The notes under the pieces are model-generated. The model was given only the letters and a program-made list of their open reading frames with translations, searched no databases and was not told the DNA's origin. Shown piece after piece: positions 34,531 to 42,812 of a stretch of 64,000 nt of DNA. Origin of the DNA: Methanomicrobium mobile BP (GTDB taxonomy: Archaea; Halobacteriota; Methanomicrobia; Methanomicrobiales; Methanomicrobiaceae); NCBI RefSeq assembly GCF_000711215.1, contig NZ_JOMF01000005.1, forward strand, positions 296,092 through 360,091. The letters run 5' to 3'. The stretch's first letter is position 1, and every line of letters starts with the position of its first letter. Made by a program: the position numbers and the translations under genes.

Positions 34531-35903
34531 AGAATCTTAACGAGCGGAGATTTCTCCTCGAAGAACCCGCCGAGGAATACCGCGAACTCGTCGCTGTGGC
34601 ATTCGGCGCCGCGGACAATATCGTATTTCTTCATAACCGAGTTCTTGACATGCTTTCCCAGTCCGCATTCGACGAAATCGCGGGACTTAAGAAGCGACAT
34701 GACGGTCGGATACCTGCGCAGGATCTCGACATAGTATCGGTCGTCTTTGATATACGGTCCCGACATCGTCTTACCCAGATGCTTTGCAATGAATCTCTCC
34801 GAGTTTTCGCTCTCACGAACCGGCGGTCCGAGACGTTTTTCGACCGCGGGAAGGCTGTCCGTAAGCATCTCGAAGAGAATTATGCAGTTATCGTCCCCCA
34901 TAAACGAGCCGCAGCGGTTTATTCCGAAACCGTGCCGTTCGAGAAGTGCGGCGACTGACCCCTCGCTTCTCTTCAGCTGCGGCACTATGACATCGGGAAT
35001 AATCCCGGGCGTCTTAAAGACAATGCCGTAAAGCGCAGTCCCGCGCTCTTTCAGCCGTGCCGAGAGTTCCTTCTTTGACATCGGCATTCCCGTCCTGCGG
35101 ACAAAGAACTCCTCAGACGGATTTTTCAGGTAACCGCGTGCAAACTCGCAGAACTCCGACATTCTTGTCTGAGTAAGCGATGCGGCAACATTCCTTCTCG
35201 GGTCGGTGGGGTCAATCACGATAAGCGGATCATCGAACTCTTTCGCCTGATGTTTTTCCAAATCGATAACCAACCCCGTATGCCAGTCTTCGGCCGCGGC
35301 TTTTATGCACTCGCGGAAACCGCCGTAATAACAGATGAAGATCTCGCAGAGATACCCGGCAAAGCCGCCGGTCATCTGATCCGAGCCGTAAACGCCGCAT
35401 GCCTTCGAGAACATCTTGAGAAGCCTCACGTCATCGGTCTTGTCCGCTATCCTGCTCTTCATATAGCGGGTGTGAAACGGCGTTCTGTCGACCGCGCTCT
35501 TAATCTTTGAGGCATCTTCGACCGCATAGCACGGAACAAGGTCAACGTCGAAGCCGCGGATATCCGCATTTAGATAGGGGTGCTGGGCATACTTTTCGAC
35601 GTAATCGCCGCCGAACTCCTTGGCAATGGCTTTTGCAAGCGAAAGTCCCTTCTCTTCCAGTTCTTCGGGCGTAAGTTCGGGGGGGAAGAGCATGAAGACA
35701 TCGAGATCCCTGTCTCCCGATACCCATGTGTCGCGTGCGACCGAGCCCGTAATCATTCCCTTTGCAATGCCGCTTTTGTTAACCGCGTCTGCAAGTTCCC
35801 CGCCGAGACCGAGTATCTCCGCTCTCTCGCCGTCGCCGGGGCGTATGGATTCCAGCACTTCCGTCTCGTATTCATTGAACCGTTGCGTCATCTCAGAAGT
35901 CAA
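34518..35903 (-). CDS. cca: CCA-adding tRNA nucleotidyltransferase (archaeal class I)
   Basis: Adds CCA to tRNA 3' ends; needed because none of the five tRNA genes here encodes CCA. The nucleotidyltransferase motif GSVARDTWVSGDRDLDVFM lies near residues 48-66, with a third carboxylate in FDVDLVPCY near 119-127. Helical central and C-terminal tRNA-binding domains follow. Length 461 residues is normal. The start overlaps the thpR stop by 11 bp, so the two tRNA-end enzymes form an operon. Confidence 0.94.
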   Translation of the reverse strand: MTSEMTQRFNEYETEVLESIRPGDGERAEILGLGGELADAVNKSGIAKGMITGSVARDTWVSGDRDLDVFMLFPPELTPEELEEKGLSLAKAIAKEFGGDYVEKYAQHPYLNADIRGFDVDLVPCYAVEDASKIKSAVDRTPFHTRYMKSRIADKTDDVRLLKMFSKACGVYGSDQMTGGFAGYLCEIFICYYGGFRECIKAAAEDWHTGLVIDLEKHQAKEFDDPLIVIDPTDPRRNVAASLTQTRMSEFCEFARGYLKNPSEEFFVRRTGMPMSKKELSARLKERGTALYGIVFKTPGIIPDVIVPQLKRSEGSVAALLERHGFGINRCGSFMGDDNCIILFEMLTDSLPAVEKRLGPPVRESENSERFIAKHLGKTMSGPYIKDDRYYVEILRRYPTVMSLLKSRDFVECGLGKHVKNSVMKKYDIVRGAECHSDEFAVFLGGFFEEKSPLVKILERN

Positions 35904-36432
35904 CTCTCATTATGTCGCTGTATATCGGACCTTTCGGGGTCAGCACGCTCTTCTTTAAGGAAAAGCCCGTTATCTCGAACTCGGCAACATCCTCATCGCC
36001 GAGCCCCTTCACTATCGGCATGAGGGATGGATGATACTCTTTGATACGCGCGAGCGTAACATGTATCTTAAACTGCCGCTCTTCCTTCGGAATGCCGAGG
36101 TCGGCAAGCGACTCCTCAATCATCGCGGCAAGCCGTGCCGATCCGCCGCCGTCGCTTCCGTTTACCCAGACGACACGCGGCGATCTCGGATTATTGAACG
36201 ATATTCCGGAAAGCCGCATCGTATACGGGCTGTATTTGATTGCGGAGAGGCGTTCCTCAATCTTTTTGAGTTTAACGGCATCGACTTCGCCGATAAACTT
36301 CAGGGTAATGTGCGACAAATCGGGATCCACGAGGTTTAACCTCGCATCCGACCGCTTAAGGCTCTCTTCATACGCGGAGAGGCTTTGCTTTACGCTCTCC
36401 GGCAGTTCCGCCGCAACAAATACCCTTGTCAT
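35893..36432 (-). CDS. thpR: RNA 2',3'-cyclic phosphodiesterase ThpR
   Basis: LigT-type 2H enzyme that opens 2',3'-cyclic phosphates at RNA ends. Catalytic motifs HITLKFIGE near residues 40-48 and HVTLARIKE near 124-132; the N-terminus MTRVFVAAELPESV is typical. ATG at 36432 gives the family start; an upstream in-frame ATG at 36519 would add 29 residues without family match. Length 179 residues. Operon with cca. Confidence 0.92.
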   Translation of the reverse strand: MTRVFVAAELPESVKQSLSAYEESLKRSDARLNLVDPDLSHITLKFIGEVDAVKLKKIEERLSAIKYSPYTMRLSGISFNNPRSPRVVWVNGSDGGGSARLAAMIEESLADLGIPKEERQFKIHVTLARIKEYHPSLMPIVKGLGDEDVAEFEITGFSLKKSVLTPKGPIYSDIMRVDF

Positions 36433-36655
36433 CGCTAATAATTGGCGCCGGAACAGAATAAAATCTATCCCGTATTCCATACCGCCTATCATACCGCACA
36501 TTGCCCCCGCATAATTCATCCGTCATCCGTAAGTCCTGCCTTATATAGTGTCCGTATGTTTATATGCGGTAGTTTATGGGGTCATATGTTCCGAATAAAA
36601 ACTTATTTTACTATCCAATCTAAATTATCATACAATCACCTTTGGGGGATTTCTT

Positions 36656-36928
36656 GTGTCTGATAGTCCAAAAATAATTGTATATTCTTTGGAAGTTTGT
36701 CCAAACTGTGAAAAACTGAAGAATTTTTTGAAAAGTCATGATGTGGCATACGATGAGCTTGACATGGCATCTCCTGAAAATATGACTGAACTGCGAATGA
36801 ACAATGTCTTCGTAAGAGAAGCGCCCGTTCTTCAGATAGGGGAGGACGAATTTCTGACATCACGTGATCTTTTCAGCGGCGGTCAGCTGCGCGAAGATGA
36901 TATCCTTGCACATTGCAAAGGGGACTGA
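36656..36928 (+). CDS. Glutaredoxin-like protein (NrdH type)
   Basis: A 90-residue thioredoxin-fold protein starting at GTG 36656 with GGGGGAT 5 bp upstream. The redox motif CPNC is near residues 15-18 (VCPNCEKLKNFL), and a cis-proline region APVLQIG lies near 56-62. Its stop is 3 bp before nrdD. Methanosarcina barkeri class III reductase takes electrons from such an NrdH, so this is the likely reductant. Confidence 0.85.
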   Translation: MSDSPKIIVYSLEVCPNCEKLKNFLKSHDVAYDELDMASPENMTELRMNNVFVREAPVLQIGEDEFLTSRDLFSGGQLREDDILAHCKGD

Positions 36929-36931
36929 TTG

Positions 36932-39133
36932 ATGGTCAGGCAAGATAAACAATCCCGCCAGCAGACCCTTACGGGATATTCCGTCTCGCCGCTCCCTAAA
37001 GTCCGAACGTCGCGCGGACTCATACTCGACTGGGACCGGGAGTGGATAGTCAAACAGCTTTTGAGCGAGACAAAACTGGTCGAAGAGTTCTACGGCGGAG
37101 AAGCCATCGACATGGAGACCGCCAAAGAGATAGCTCTCACGGTCGAGCAGCGAATATTAAAGCTCGGTCTTAAATTTCTCTCGGGTCCGCTCATTCGCGA
37201 GGTTCTCAATATTGTGCTCCTTGAGCGCGATATGCCGCAATACAGGAATGTCTCGACAAGAGTCGGAACGCCGGTATACGATGCGCATCTGATAGATGTC
37301 GGCAGAGGATTCGGGGCAAAGGACAATGCGAACCTTCAGGAAAACGCCGAGACTGCGCATAAGAAAAAGGCGGACAAGATAAGCAAGGAGCAGTATCTCC
37401 TTCAGATGCCGCCCGAACTTGCGGATTACCACTTATCCGGCGACATGCACATCCACGATCTCGAATATTTCGGAACGCGACCGTTCTGTCAGGACTGGGA
37501 TCTGCGCTATTTCTTCTATTACGGTCTGATGCCGGACGGCAACGGAACAAAGGCATCCGTGGCGGGACCGGCAAAGCGCCCCGAAGTTGCCATACTTCAC
37601 GCGGTCAAGGCACTCGGCAGTGCACAGACCAACTTTGCCGGCGGTCAGGGATACTACAATTTCCTGACCTTCCTCGCACCATACTTTGAAGGCGCGGATT
37701 ACGACTGCATAAAGCAGCATATGCAGATGTTCGTCTATGAGATGACGCAGATGATGGTTGCCCGCGGCGGTCAGGTCGTCTTCTCCTCGGTTCAGCTCTC
37801 CCCAGGCGTTCCGAAACTCTGGAAGGACAAACCCTGCGTCTACAAAGGAAAGGTCTGGGACGGAGAACAGGCGCCCGAACGACTTTACGGCGAATTCGAG
37901 CGCGAAGTAAGACTTCTTTTCAAGGCGCTGATGGAAGTCATGCTCGAGGGCGATTACTGGGGCAAGCCGTTCAACTTCCCCAAGCCCGAGATAAGCATAG
38001 AGCCCGATTTCATGAAAGAGGATGAGGAGTTCAACCGCGAAAATCCCGATCTGCCCACTTATCAGGACTTATACCTCATGACCTTTGAGCTTGCCTCGAA
38101 ATACGGCACGCCCTATTACGACAATCAGATACCCGAGTATCGCGGCGCAGGCGAAGGCATATCATGCTACCAGTGCTGTGCATACCAGTTCTCCGCCAAA
38201 GCGGACAGCGATACCCTCTTTGAGGACAAACTATACTTCCGCGATGGCAAACACTTCTCCATGGGCTCTCTTCAGGTCGTATCAATCAACTGTCCGAGAG
38301 CGGCATACAAGGCGGAAGGCGACGATCAGAGGCTCTTTGCCGAACTTAAGAAACTGATGGATGCCGCCGTCGAGGTCTTCAAGATCAAGAAGAGATGGAT
38401 AGACAACATCAAGTCAAAGGGCAGGATGCCGTTTGCAATGCAGCGCCCGAAGGACCCCAATGACCCCGAACGCTTAAAGCGCGGTTCGATGGCTGTCGAC
38501 TTCTCGGGTCTTGTCTACACAATCGGCGTTGTCGGCGTAAACGAGATGGTGCAGCACCACACCGGTCATCAGCTCCACGAAGGAAAGGATGCCTACAGGC
38601 TTGCCGTCCGCACCATGACCGAGCTTGAGATGTATGCCAGAACACTCTCGCAGAAGCACGGAATCACGATTGCTCTTGCAAGGACGCCTGCGGAGACCAC
38701 GGGACAGCGTTTCAGTGTCGCCGATTTAATCGATGACAGATTCTCCGAATATGCCAAAAAGGTCGTAAAAGGCGATATGGAGACGGCGATGAAGAAGATA
38801 GGCACAACCTTCGATCTGCCCATCTATTACACGAACGGCACTCATGTGACACCCGGCGCCGACGTCTCGCTTACTAAGAGAATGGAGATAGAGCATGTCT
38901 TCTTCCCGATTGTCGACGGCGGCAATATCTTCCATATATGGCTAGGAGAAGCGCGCCCCGACCCGCGTGGTCTCATGGATATGGCAATGAACCTCTGCAG
39001 GAACACACAGATCGGTTATTTTGCCTTTACACGCGATTTAACCGTTTCTTTGAGGCAGTTCAGGGAATATAACGATGATAAGAAGGCTCACGGCGTCGGC
39101 ATGTCCATGGTGGACAGAGGAGTGCGTGTCTGA
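36932..39133 (+). CDS. nrdD: Anaerobic ribonucleoside-triphosphate reductase (class III, NrdD)
   Basis: Makes deoxynucleotides without oxygen. The N-terminal part to about residue 100 includes an ATP-cone-like start; the core has HIHDLEYFG near 170, FAGGQGYYNF near 232-241, an ISCYQCCAYQF stretch near 410 and SINCPRAAY near 451-459 with a Cys in the finger-loop region. ATG 36932 follows GGGGA. The end is odd: after GYFAFTRDLTV near 706 the zinc cysteines and the RVxGY-type glycyl radical motif I expect are not visible; instead it ends YNDDKKAHGVGMSMVDRGVRV-like sequence. No nrdG activase is in the window. Confidence 0.85.
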   Translation: MVRQDKQSRQQTLTGYSVSPLPKVRTSRGLILDWDREWIVKQLLSETKLVEEFYGGEAIDMETAKEIALTVEQRILKLGLKFLSGPLIREVLNIVLLERDMPQYRNVSTRVGTPVYDAHLIDVGRGFGAKDNANLQENAETAHKKKADKISKEQYLLQMPPELADYHLSGDMHIHDLEYFGTRPFCQDWDLRYFFYYGLMPDGNGTKASVAGPAKRPEVAILHAVKALGSAQTNFAGGQGYYNFLTFLAPYFEGADYDCIKQHMQMFVYEMTQMMVARGGQVVFSSVQLSPGVPKLWKDKPCVYKGKVWDGEQAPERLYGEFEREVRLLFKALMEVMLEGDYWGKPFNFPKPEISIEPDFMKEDEEFNRENPDLPTYQDLYLMTFELASKYGTPYYDNQIPEYRGAGEGISCYQCCAYQFSAKADSDTLFEDKLYFRDGKHFSMGSLQVVSINCPRAAYKAEGDDQRLFAELKKLMDAAVEVFKIKKRWIDNIKSKGRMPFAMQRPKDPNDPERLKRGSMAVDFSGLVYTIGVVGVNEMVQHHTGHQLHEGKDAYRLAVRTMTELEMYARTLSQKHGITIALARTPAETTGQRFSVADLIDDRFSEYAKKVVKGDMETAMKKIGTTFDLPIYYTNGTHVTPGADVSLTKRMEIEHVFFPIVDGGNIFHIWLGEARPDPRGLMDMAMNLCRNTQIGYFAFTRDLTVSLRQFREYNDDKKAHGVGMSMVDRGVRV

Positions 39134-39272
39134 TCGTTGTGCGCAATCATGTGCACAATGTAAAATATTTTTAACCGAATTATCGAATTACCCTTTTTTG
39201 ACCCATTTTTTTGACCCTGTTGCCGTTGTATAAAGACAACGTTATATATGTTAATATAAACAAATCTTAATT
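39134..39272. other. Gap between nrdD and the anchored protein gene
   Basis: Starts with the inverted repeat TTGTGC/GCACAA (about 39137-39158) just after the nrdD stop, then TTTTTTGACC and TTTTTTTGACC T-runs that could terminate nrdD, and a TATA-like GTTATATATGTTAATATAAAC near 39240-39260 for the next gene. Confidence 0.5.
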
Positions 39273-40322
39273 ATGCAAAAGCAGGATCTCGTCTTCTTCA
39301 TTGCGGCGATTGCGATTGTGATATTGCTTGCAGTTGTAGTGAAGCCGATAATGAACGGAGAGCCTGTGGCTATTCTCCCGCAATCTTCCGAGACGAGGGA
39401 TGTGTCGAATATACCCATTCCGTCCGGCGCTCCGTCTGCGCCTTACACTCCGATAATCGCGAGTTCACAGGCCGGATCTTCCGAATCGTCGTCTTCCTCA
39501 TGGGACGGGGTCGCAAAGAGTGTTCAGTTTGTGGATCCCTCCACGTACAATATCCAATTTGCCTCATCGAAGGATTTCGGTTTCAGGATGCCCGGCGACG
39601 AGCAGTACCAGAAGGAAGAGTTTGTTACATACGCAACCATAGACGGTCAGTGGGATGCAACGACTCAGATAATCCGGATTCCGTTCCCGTATTGGGACAT
39701 GAAGGTCTCAATCGAGTCCATGGGCAAGGTGGGTAATGAGGCCGATGACGATAAAGTAATCCGCAATGTTACCGGTCCCGATCAATTGATGGAAGAGTAT
39801 CAGAGCGGCAAAATAACCCTAAAAGAGTATCAGGACCGCTATAAGTATTATCTGGAACATAAAGGCAATGAGAACTCGGATTCAGGCGAGACCGAAGGAT
39901 TCTTCAAGAGCAAGGGCGAAGGTCTTGGTGTCGAGGTTGAAAATCAGCAGTTTATTGTCCCTTCTATCAATATTCAGGTAATGGATGCCGATAAGCCCGA
40001 TGGCATCGTATATATTCTCAATTCCAGAACCGAGGGTGTTCTGCCCGTAAATCCGCCTGTTGATGATGAGGATAAGGATGAGAAATATAATGATAAACCC
40101 GAGGATGTTCTGGTAGGTGAAGAAAAGGATAAGGATAAGGATATTCCGGCTCCGACCCGTAAGAATCTCAATGAATACTACTGGCAGCACAGATTCTACG
40201 AGGGTGAGGGTAACTATTACTTCATCATCAATCCGAATATGCTGAAGAGCTATAAGATAGAGATACTGGTCTCAACCAAATTTTTGGACAGCAGTGCGGC
40301 GGCAGCGGCGACAACAGCATAA
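39273..40322 (+). CDS. Membrane-anchored extracytoplasmic protein, unknown function
   Basis: Residues about 8-26 form one hydrophobic segment (FFIAAIAIVILLAVVVKPI) acting as signal anchor. A Ser/Pro-rich linker (residues 40-75) leads to a beta-rich part with YNIQFASSKDFGF and YWDMKVSIES. A Glu/Asp/Lys-rich stretch near residues 262-295 (DDEDKDEKYNDK) interrupts the C-terminal domain, which ends YYFIINPNMLKSYKIEILVSTKFL. No family recognised. Length 349 residues. Confidence 0.72.
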   Translation: MQKQDLVFFIAAIAIVILLAVVVKPIMNGEPVAILPQSSETRDVSNIPIPSGAPSAPYTPIIASSQAGSSESSSSSWDGVAKSVQFVDPSTYNIQFASSKDFGFRMPGDEQYQKEEFVTYATIDGQWDATTQIIRIPFPYWDMKVSIESMGKVGNEADDDKVIRNVTGPDQLMEEYQSGKITLKEYQDRYKYYLEHKGNENSDSGETEGFFKSKGEGLGVEVENQQFIVPSINIQVMDADKPDGIVYILNSRTEGVLPVNPPVDDEDKDEKYNDKPEDVLVGEEKDKDKDIPAPTRKNLNEYYWQHRFYEGEGNYYFIINPNMLKSYKIEILVSTKFLDSSAAAAATTA

Positions 40323-40484
40323 ACAAGTTAGCTGAAGGCTGAAGGGCATGCCATAATCACACTATTTTTTCAATAGATTTATTTGTATGTGAAAATTTTC
40401 TGTATGCGGAATAGTTTTCGGCATGTACAAAATTCAAAACTGCAGGATACTGAAAAAAGACGGAAAAAATAAAAAAAGGCTGTT

Positions 40485-42185
40485 TTATGCCGTCTCAATC
40501 TTTGCCGCCTTTTCCAGGCCGAGTTCGGCAATAGAGATCTCTCTCATCTCGCCCTTTCTGATCTTACCCGCGACCGTCATGGGGAAGGAGTCGACGAACT
40601 TGATGTATCTCGGAATCTTGTACCGTGCGATTTTGCCGCTGCAGAACTCTCTCAGCTCTTCCTCGGTCATGGTCTCCTTATCGCGAAGCTTTACCCAGAC
40701 CATGAGTTCTTCACCGTATTTCTCGTCGGGAACGCCTATGACGTAAGCATCCTCGATCTTTCTGTTGGTGTGGAAGAACTCCTCGATCTCACGCGGGTAG
40801 ATATTTTCTCCGCCGCGGATGACCATCTCTTTCAGTCTGCCGACGATCTTGACGTAACCTTCCTCATCCATTATGCCAAGGTCGCCGGTATGGTTCCAGC
40901 CGTTCGCGTCTATGGTCTGGCGGGTTGCGCTCGGGTTATTGTAGTAACATTTCATTACGACATAACCGCGTGCGCAGATCTCTCCCGTTTCGCCGCGTTC
41001 GACGATTCTCTGCGTGTTCGGATCGATAATCTTCAACTCGACATGCGGGAATGTCCTGCCGACCGTCGTCACCCTTCTCTCAAGGGTATCGTTCGTTGTG
41101 GTCATTGTGACCCCCGGCGACGTCTCGGTCTGACCGTAAACGATGACGATATCCTTCATGTGCATCTTCTCGTTTACCTCCTTCATGTACTCGATGGGGC
41201 ACGGAGAACCTGCCATGATGCCGGTTCTGAGCGTATCGTACTTGTATTTGTGGAAGTTGGGGTGCTTAAGCTCGGCGATGAACATCGTCGGAACGCCGTG
41301 AACTGCCGTACACTTCTCGTCGTTTATCGTCTTTAAGACGGCTTCGGCATTGAACGCCGGCGACGGTATAATCATGGTCGAACCGTGCGTGACGCATGCC
41401 ATATTGGATAAGACCATTCCGAAGCAGTGGTAGAACGGAACGGGGATACATAACCTGTCCTTTGAGGTAAAGCCCATGCCGGAGCCGATTGTGTAACCGT
41501 TGTTAAGCACGCTGTGATGCGTCAGCACAACGCCCTTCGGATATCCCGTGGTTCCGGAGGTATACTGAATATTCACGGGGTCGTCGAAGGAGAGCATCTT
41601 CTCGCGCTCTTTCAACTCTTCCTTATCGAGGGAATGACCCTTCGCAATGAACTCATCCCACGTGTACATGCCGTTATACGAGATATCGCCCATGAAAACG
41701 ACGTTTCTCAGGAACGGGAACTTCTCGGAGGATATCCTTCCGGGCTGTGCCTCTATCGCGTCCGGACATGCCTCATAGAACATTCCGACATAGTCGGAGT
41801 CCTTGAAGCGTCCCTGAAGAATCAGGGTATGAATCTCGGACTGGCGCAGTGCATATTCAAGTTCGAAGGAACGGTATGCCGGATTGATATTGACCATGAT
41901 TGCGCCGCATTTCGCGGTCGCAAACTGAACGAGGACCCATTGTGCATAGTTCATTGCCCAAATGGCTACACGGTCTCCCTTTTTGACGTCAAGCGACATA
42001 AGGGCAAGTGCGAGTTCATCGACTTTTTCGAGGAATTCACTGTACTTCCACCTTATGCCCTGATCTATCGAGACCAGAGCTTCGTTATCGGGATATTCTC
42101 GGGCGATTCTTTCAAGCATCTCTCCGATAGTCTCTCCTATCAGAGGTACGTCCGATAATCCGCTTGCGTAGCTCATCATAGCCAT
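40485..42185 (-). CDS. Acyl-CoA synthetase (AMP-forming)
   Basis: Adenylate-forming enzyme that activates a carboxylic acid to its CoA thioester. P-loop YTSGTTGYPKGVVLTH near residues 213-228, the YGQTETSPGVT motif near 351-361, the hinge GDLGIMDEEGYVKIVGRLKEM near 440-460 and the C-terminal lysine in VAGKIRKGEMRE. Length 566 residues. It resembles medium-chain or short branched-chain acyl-CoA ligases; the acid is unknown. Monocistronic. Confidence 0.9.
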   Translation of the reverse strand: MAMMSYASGLSDVPLIGETIGEMLERIAREYPDNEALVSIDQGIRWKYSEFLEKVDELALALMSLDVKKGDRVAIWAMNYAQWVLVQFATAKCGAIMVNINPAYRSFELEYALRQSEIHTLILQGRFKDSDYVGMFYEACPDAIEAQPGRISSEKFPFLRNVVFMGDISYNGMYTWDEFIAKGHSLDKEELKEREKMLSFDDPVNIQYTSGTTGYPKGVVLTHHSVLNNGYTIGSGMGFTSKDRLCIPVPFYHCFGMVLSNMACVTHGSTMIIPSPAFNAEAVLKTINDEKCTAVHGVPTMFIAELKHPNFHKYKYDTLRTGIMAGSPCPIEYMKEVNEKMHMKDIVIVYGQTETSPGVTMTTTNDTLERRVTTVGRTFPHVELKIIDPNTQRIVERGETGEICARGYVVMKCYYNNPSATRQTIDANGWNHTGDLGIMDEEGYVKIVGRLKEMVIRGGENIYPREIEEFFHTNRKIEDAYVIGVPDEKYGEELMVWVKLRDKETMTEEELREFCSGKIARYKIPRYIKFVDSFPMTVAGKIRKGEMREISIAELGLEKAAKIETA

Positions 42186-42499
42186 ATTCCTACATTTTTG
42201 TCGTTTCGGATAATATACGTAATGGATAACACTGTGAATTTACCGCAGGAATCACAGAACTTTCGCGGATTAAGGAAGCGGTTGCCTGCTTCAATCCGTT
42301 GAGCGCCGTGACGCAATGCGGTTATCAATGCCGTTTCTCAACTCAGGTCATCAATGCCTGTTTTCAACGCAGGTTATCGGCGCCGTTTCTCAGAGTCTTT
42401 TCCCGTGCCGTTTGGAAGAGGTCTGACATGAGTTGACATGAGACAAATAGTAATTGTTAAATTTATGATTCTCAAATATAACTAAGACTTCTTAAGTCA
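42186..42499. other. 314-bp gap between acyl-CoA synthetase and tRNA-Trp
   Basis: Contains the 3 x 26-bp repeat at 42320-42397 and an AT-rich stretch near 42450-42490 (AATTGTTAAATTTATGATTC) that can serve as tRNA promoter. No coding potential recognised. Confidence 0.6.
42320..42397. repeat. Three tandem 26-bp units
   Basis: Units at 42320-42345, 42346-42371 and 42372-42397 begin GGTTATCAATGCC or close variants. Exact unit length is kept while bases have diverged. Confidence 0.85.
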
Positions 42500-42695
42500 G
42501 GGGTTGTGGCCTAGTCCGGCATGGCGACGGGCTCCAACGGTCTTTGCGTATGATGAACAATGGGTCTGCTGAGGAGAAATCCTGTGATGATCCGTTGGAG
42601 CGCTGATGCAGATGACTGCATATTGATGATAAAGCGTGATAAAACGCATGTTCGGAGAGACCCGTCGATCGTGAGTTCAAATCTCACCAACCCCA
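42500..42695 (+). tRNA. Intron-containing tRNA-Trp (anticodon CCA)
   Basis: Exon 1 is 42500-42537 and exon 2 is 42660-42695. Acceptor GGGGTTG/CAACCCC, anticodon stem ACGGG/CCCGT, loop CTCCAAA, T arm GTGAG-TTCAAAT-CTCAC, discriminator A. The intron (42538-42659, 122 nt) sits at the canonical 37/38 site. The splice junctions form a clean bulge-helix-bulge: CTCC (42532-42535) pairs with GGAG (42654-42657), flanked by 3-nt bulges AAC and AGA, each cut after the second base. Confidence 0.95.
42538..42659 (+). ncRNA. Box C/D guide RNA within the tRNA-Trp intron
   Basis: The intron carries C box ATGATGA (about 42550-42556), D' box CTGA (42568-42571), C' box GTGATGA (about 42584-42590) and D box CTGA (42603-42606). 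The guide before D (CCGTTGGAG) pairs with the anticodon loop so that the fifth base lies opposite C34. The guide before D' (AATGGGTCT) pairs across the intron/exon 2 border so that its fifth base lies opposite position 39. Such pre-tRNA-Trp guides are known in Euryarchaeota for 2'-O-methylation of C34 and nucleotide 39. Confidence 0.88.
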
Positions 42696-42783
42696 CTTTT
42701 CACAAAGTAATCGCGGGGAGCGTAAAGCATCTCCGGCATCCCGATTGTTATGGACTTATGATTATGCTTTTTTACTTCCACGA

Positions 42784-42796
42784 CACATATATAAGC
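42784..42796 (+). promoter_or_regulatory. TATA box for fae-hps
   Basis: ACATATATAAGC is centred about 24 bp before the ATG at 42813, so transcription may start at or very near the start codon, giving a short leader. Confidence 0.5.
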
Positions 42797-42812
42797 AGGT
42801 AGGATACCTGAT

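Noticed and set aside
39066..39234. Overlapping +2 frame at the nrdD 3' end with CVSDRCAQSCAQC
   Set aside because: It lacks the radical motif expected if nrdD were frameshifted, and no ribosome site or homologue supports a separate gene; kept only as a note under the nrdD finding.
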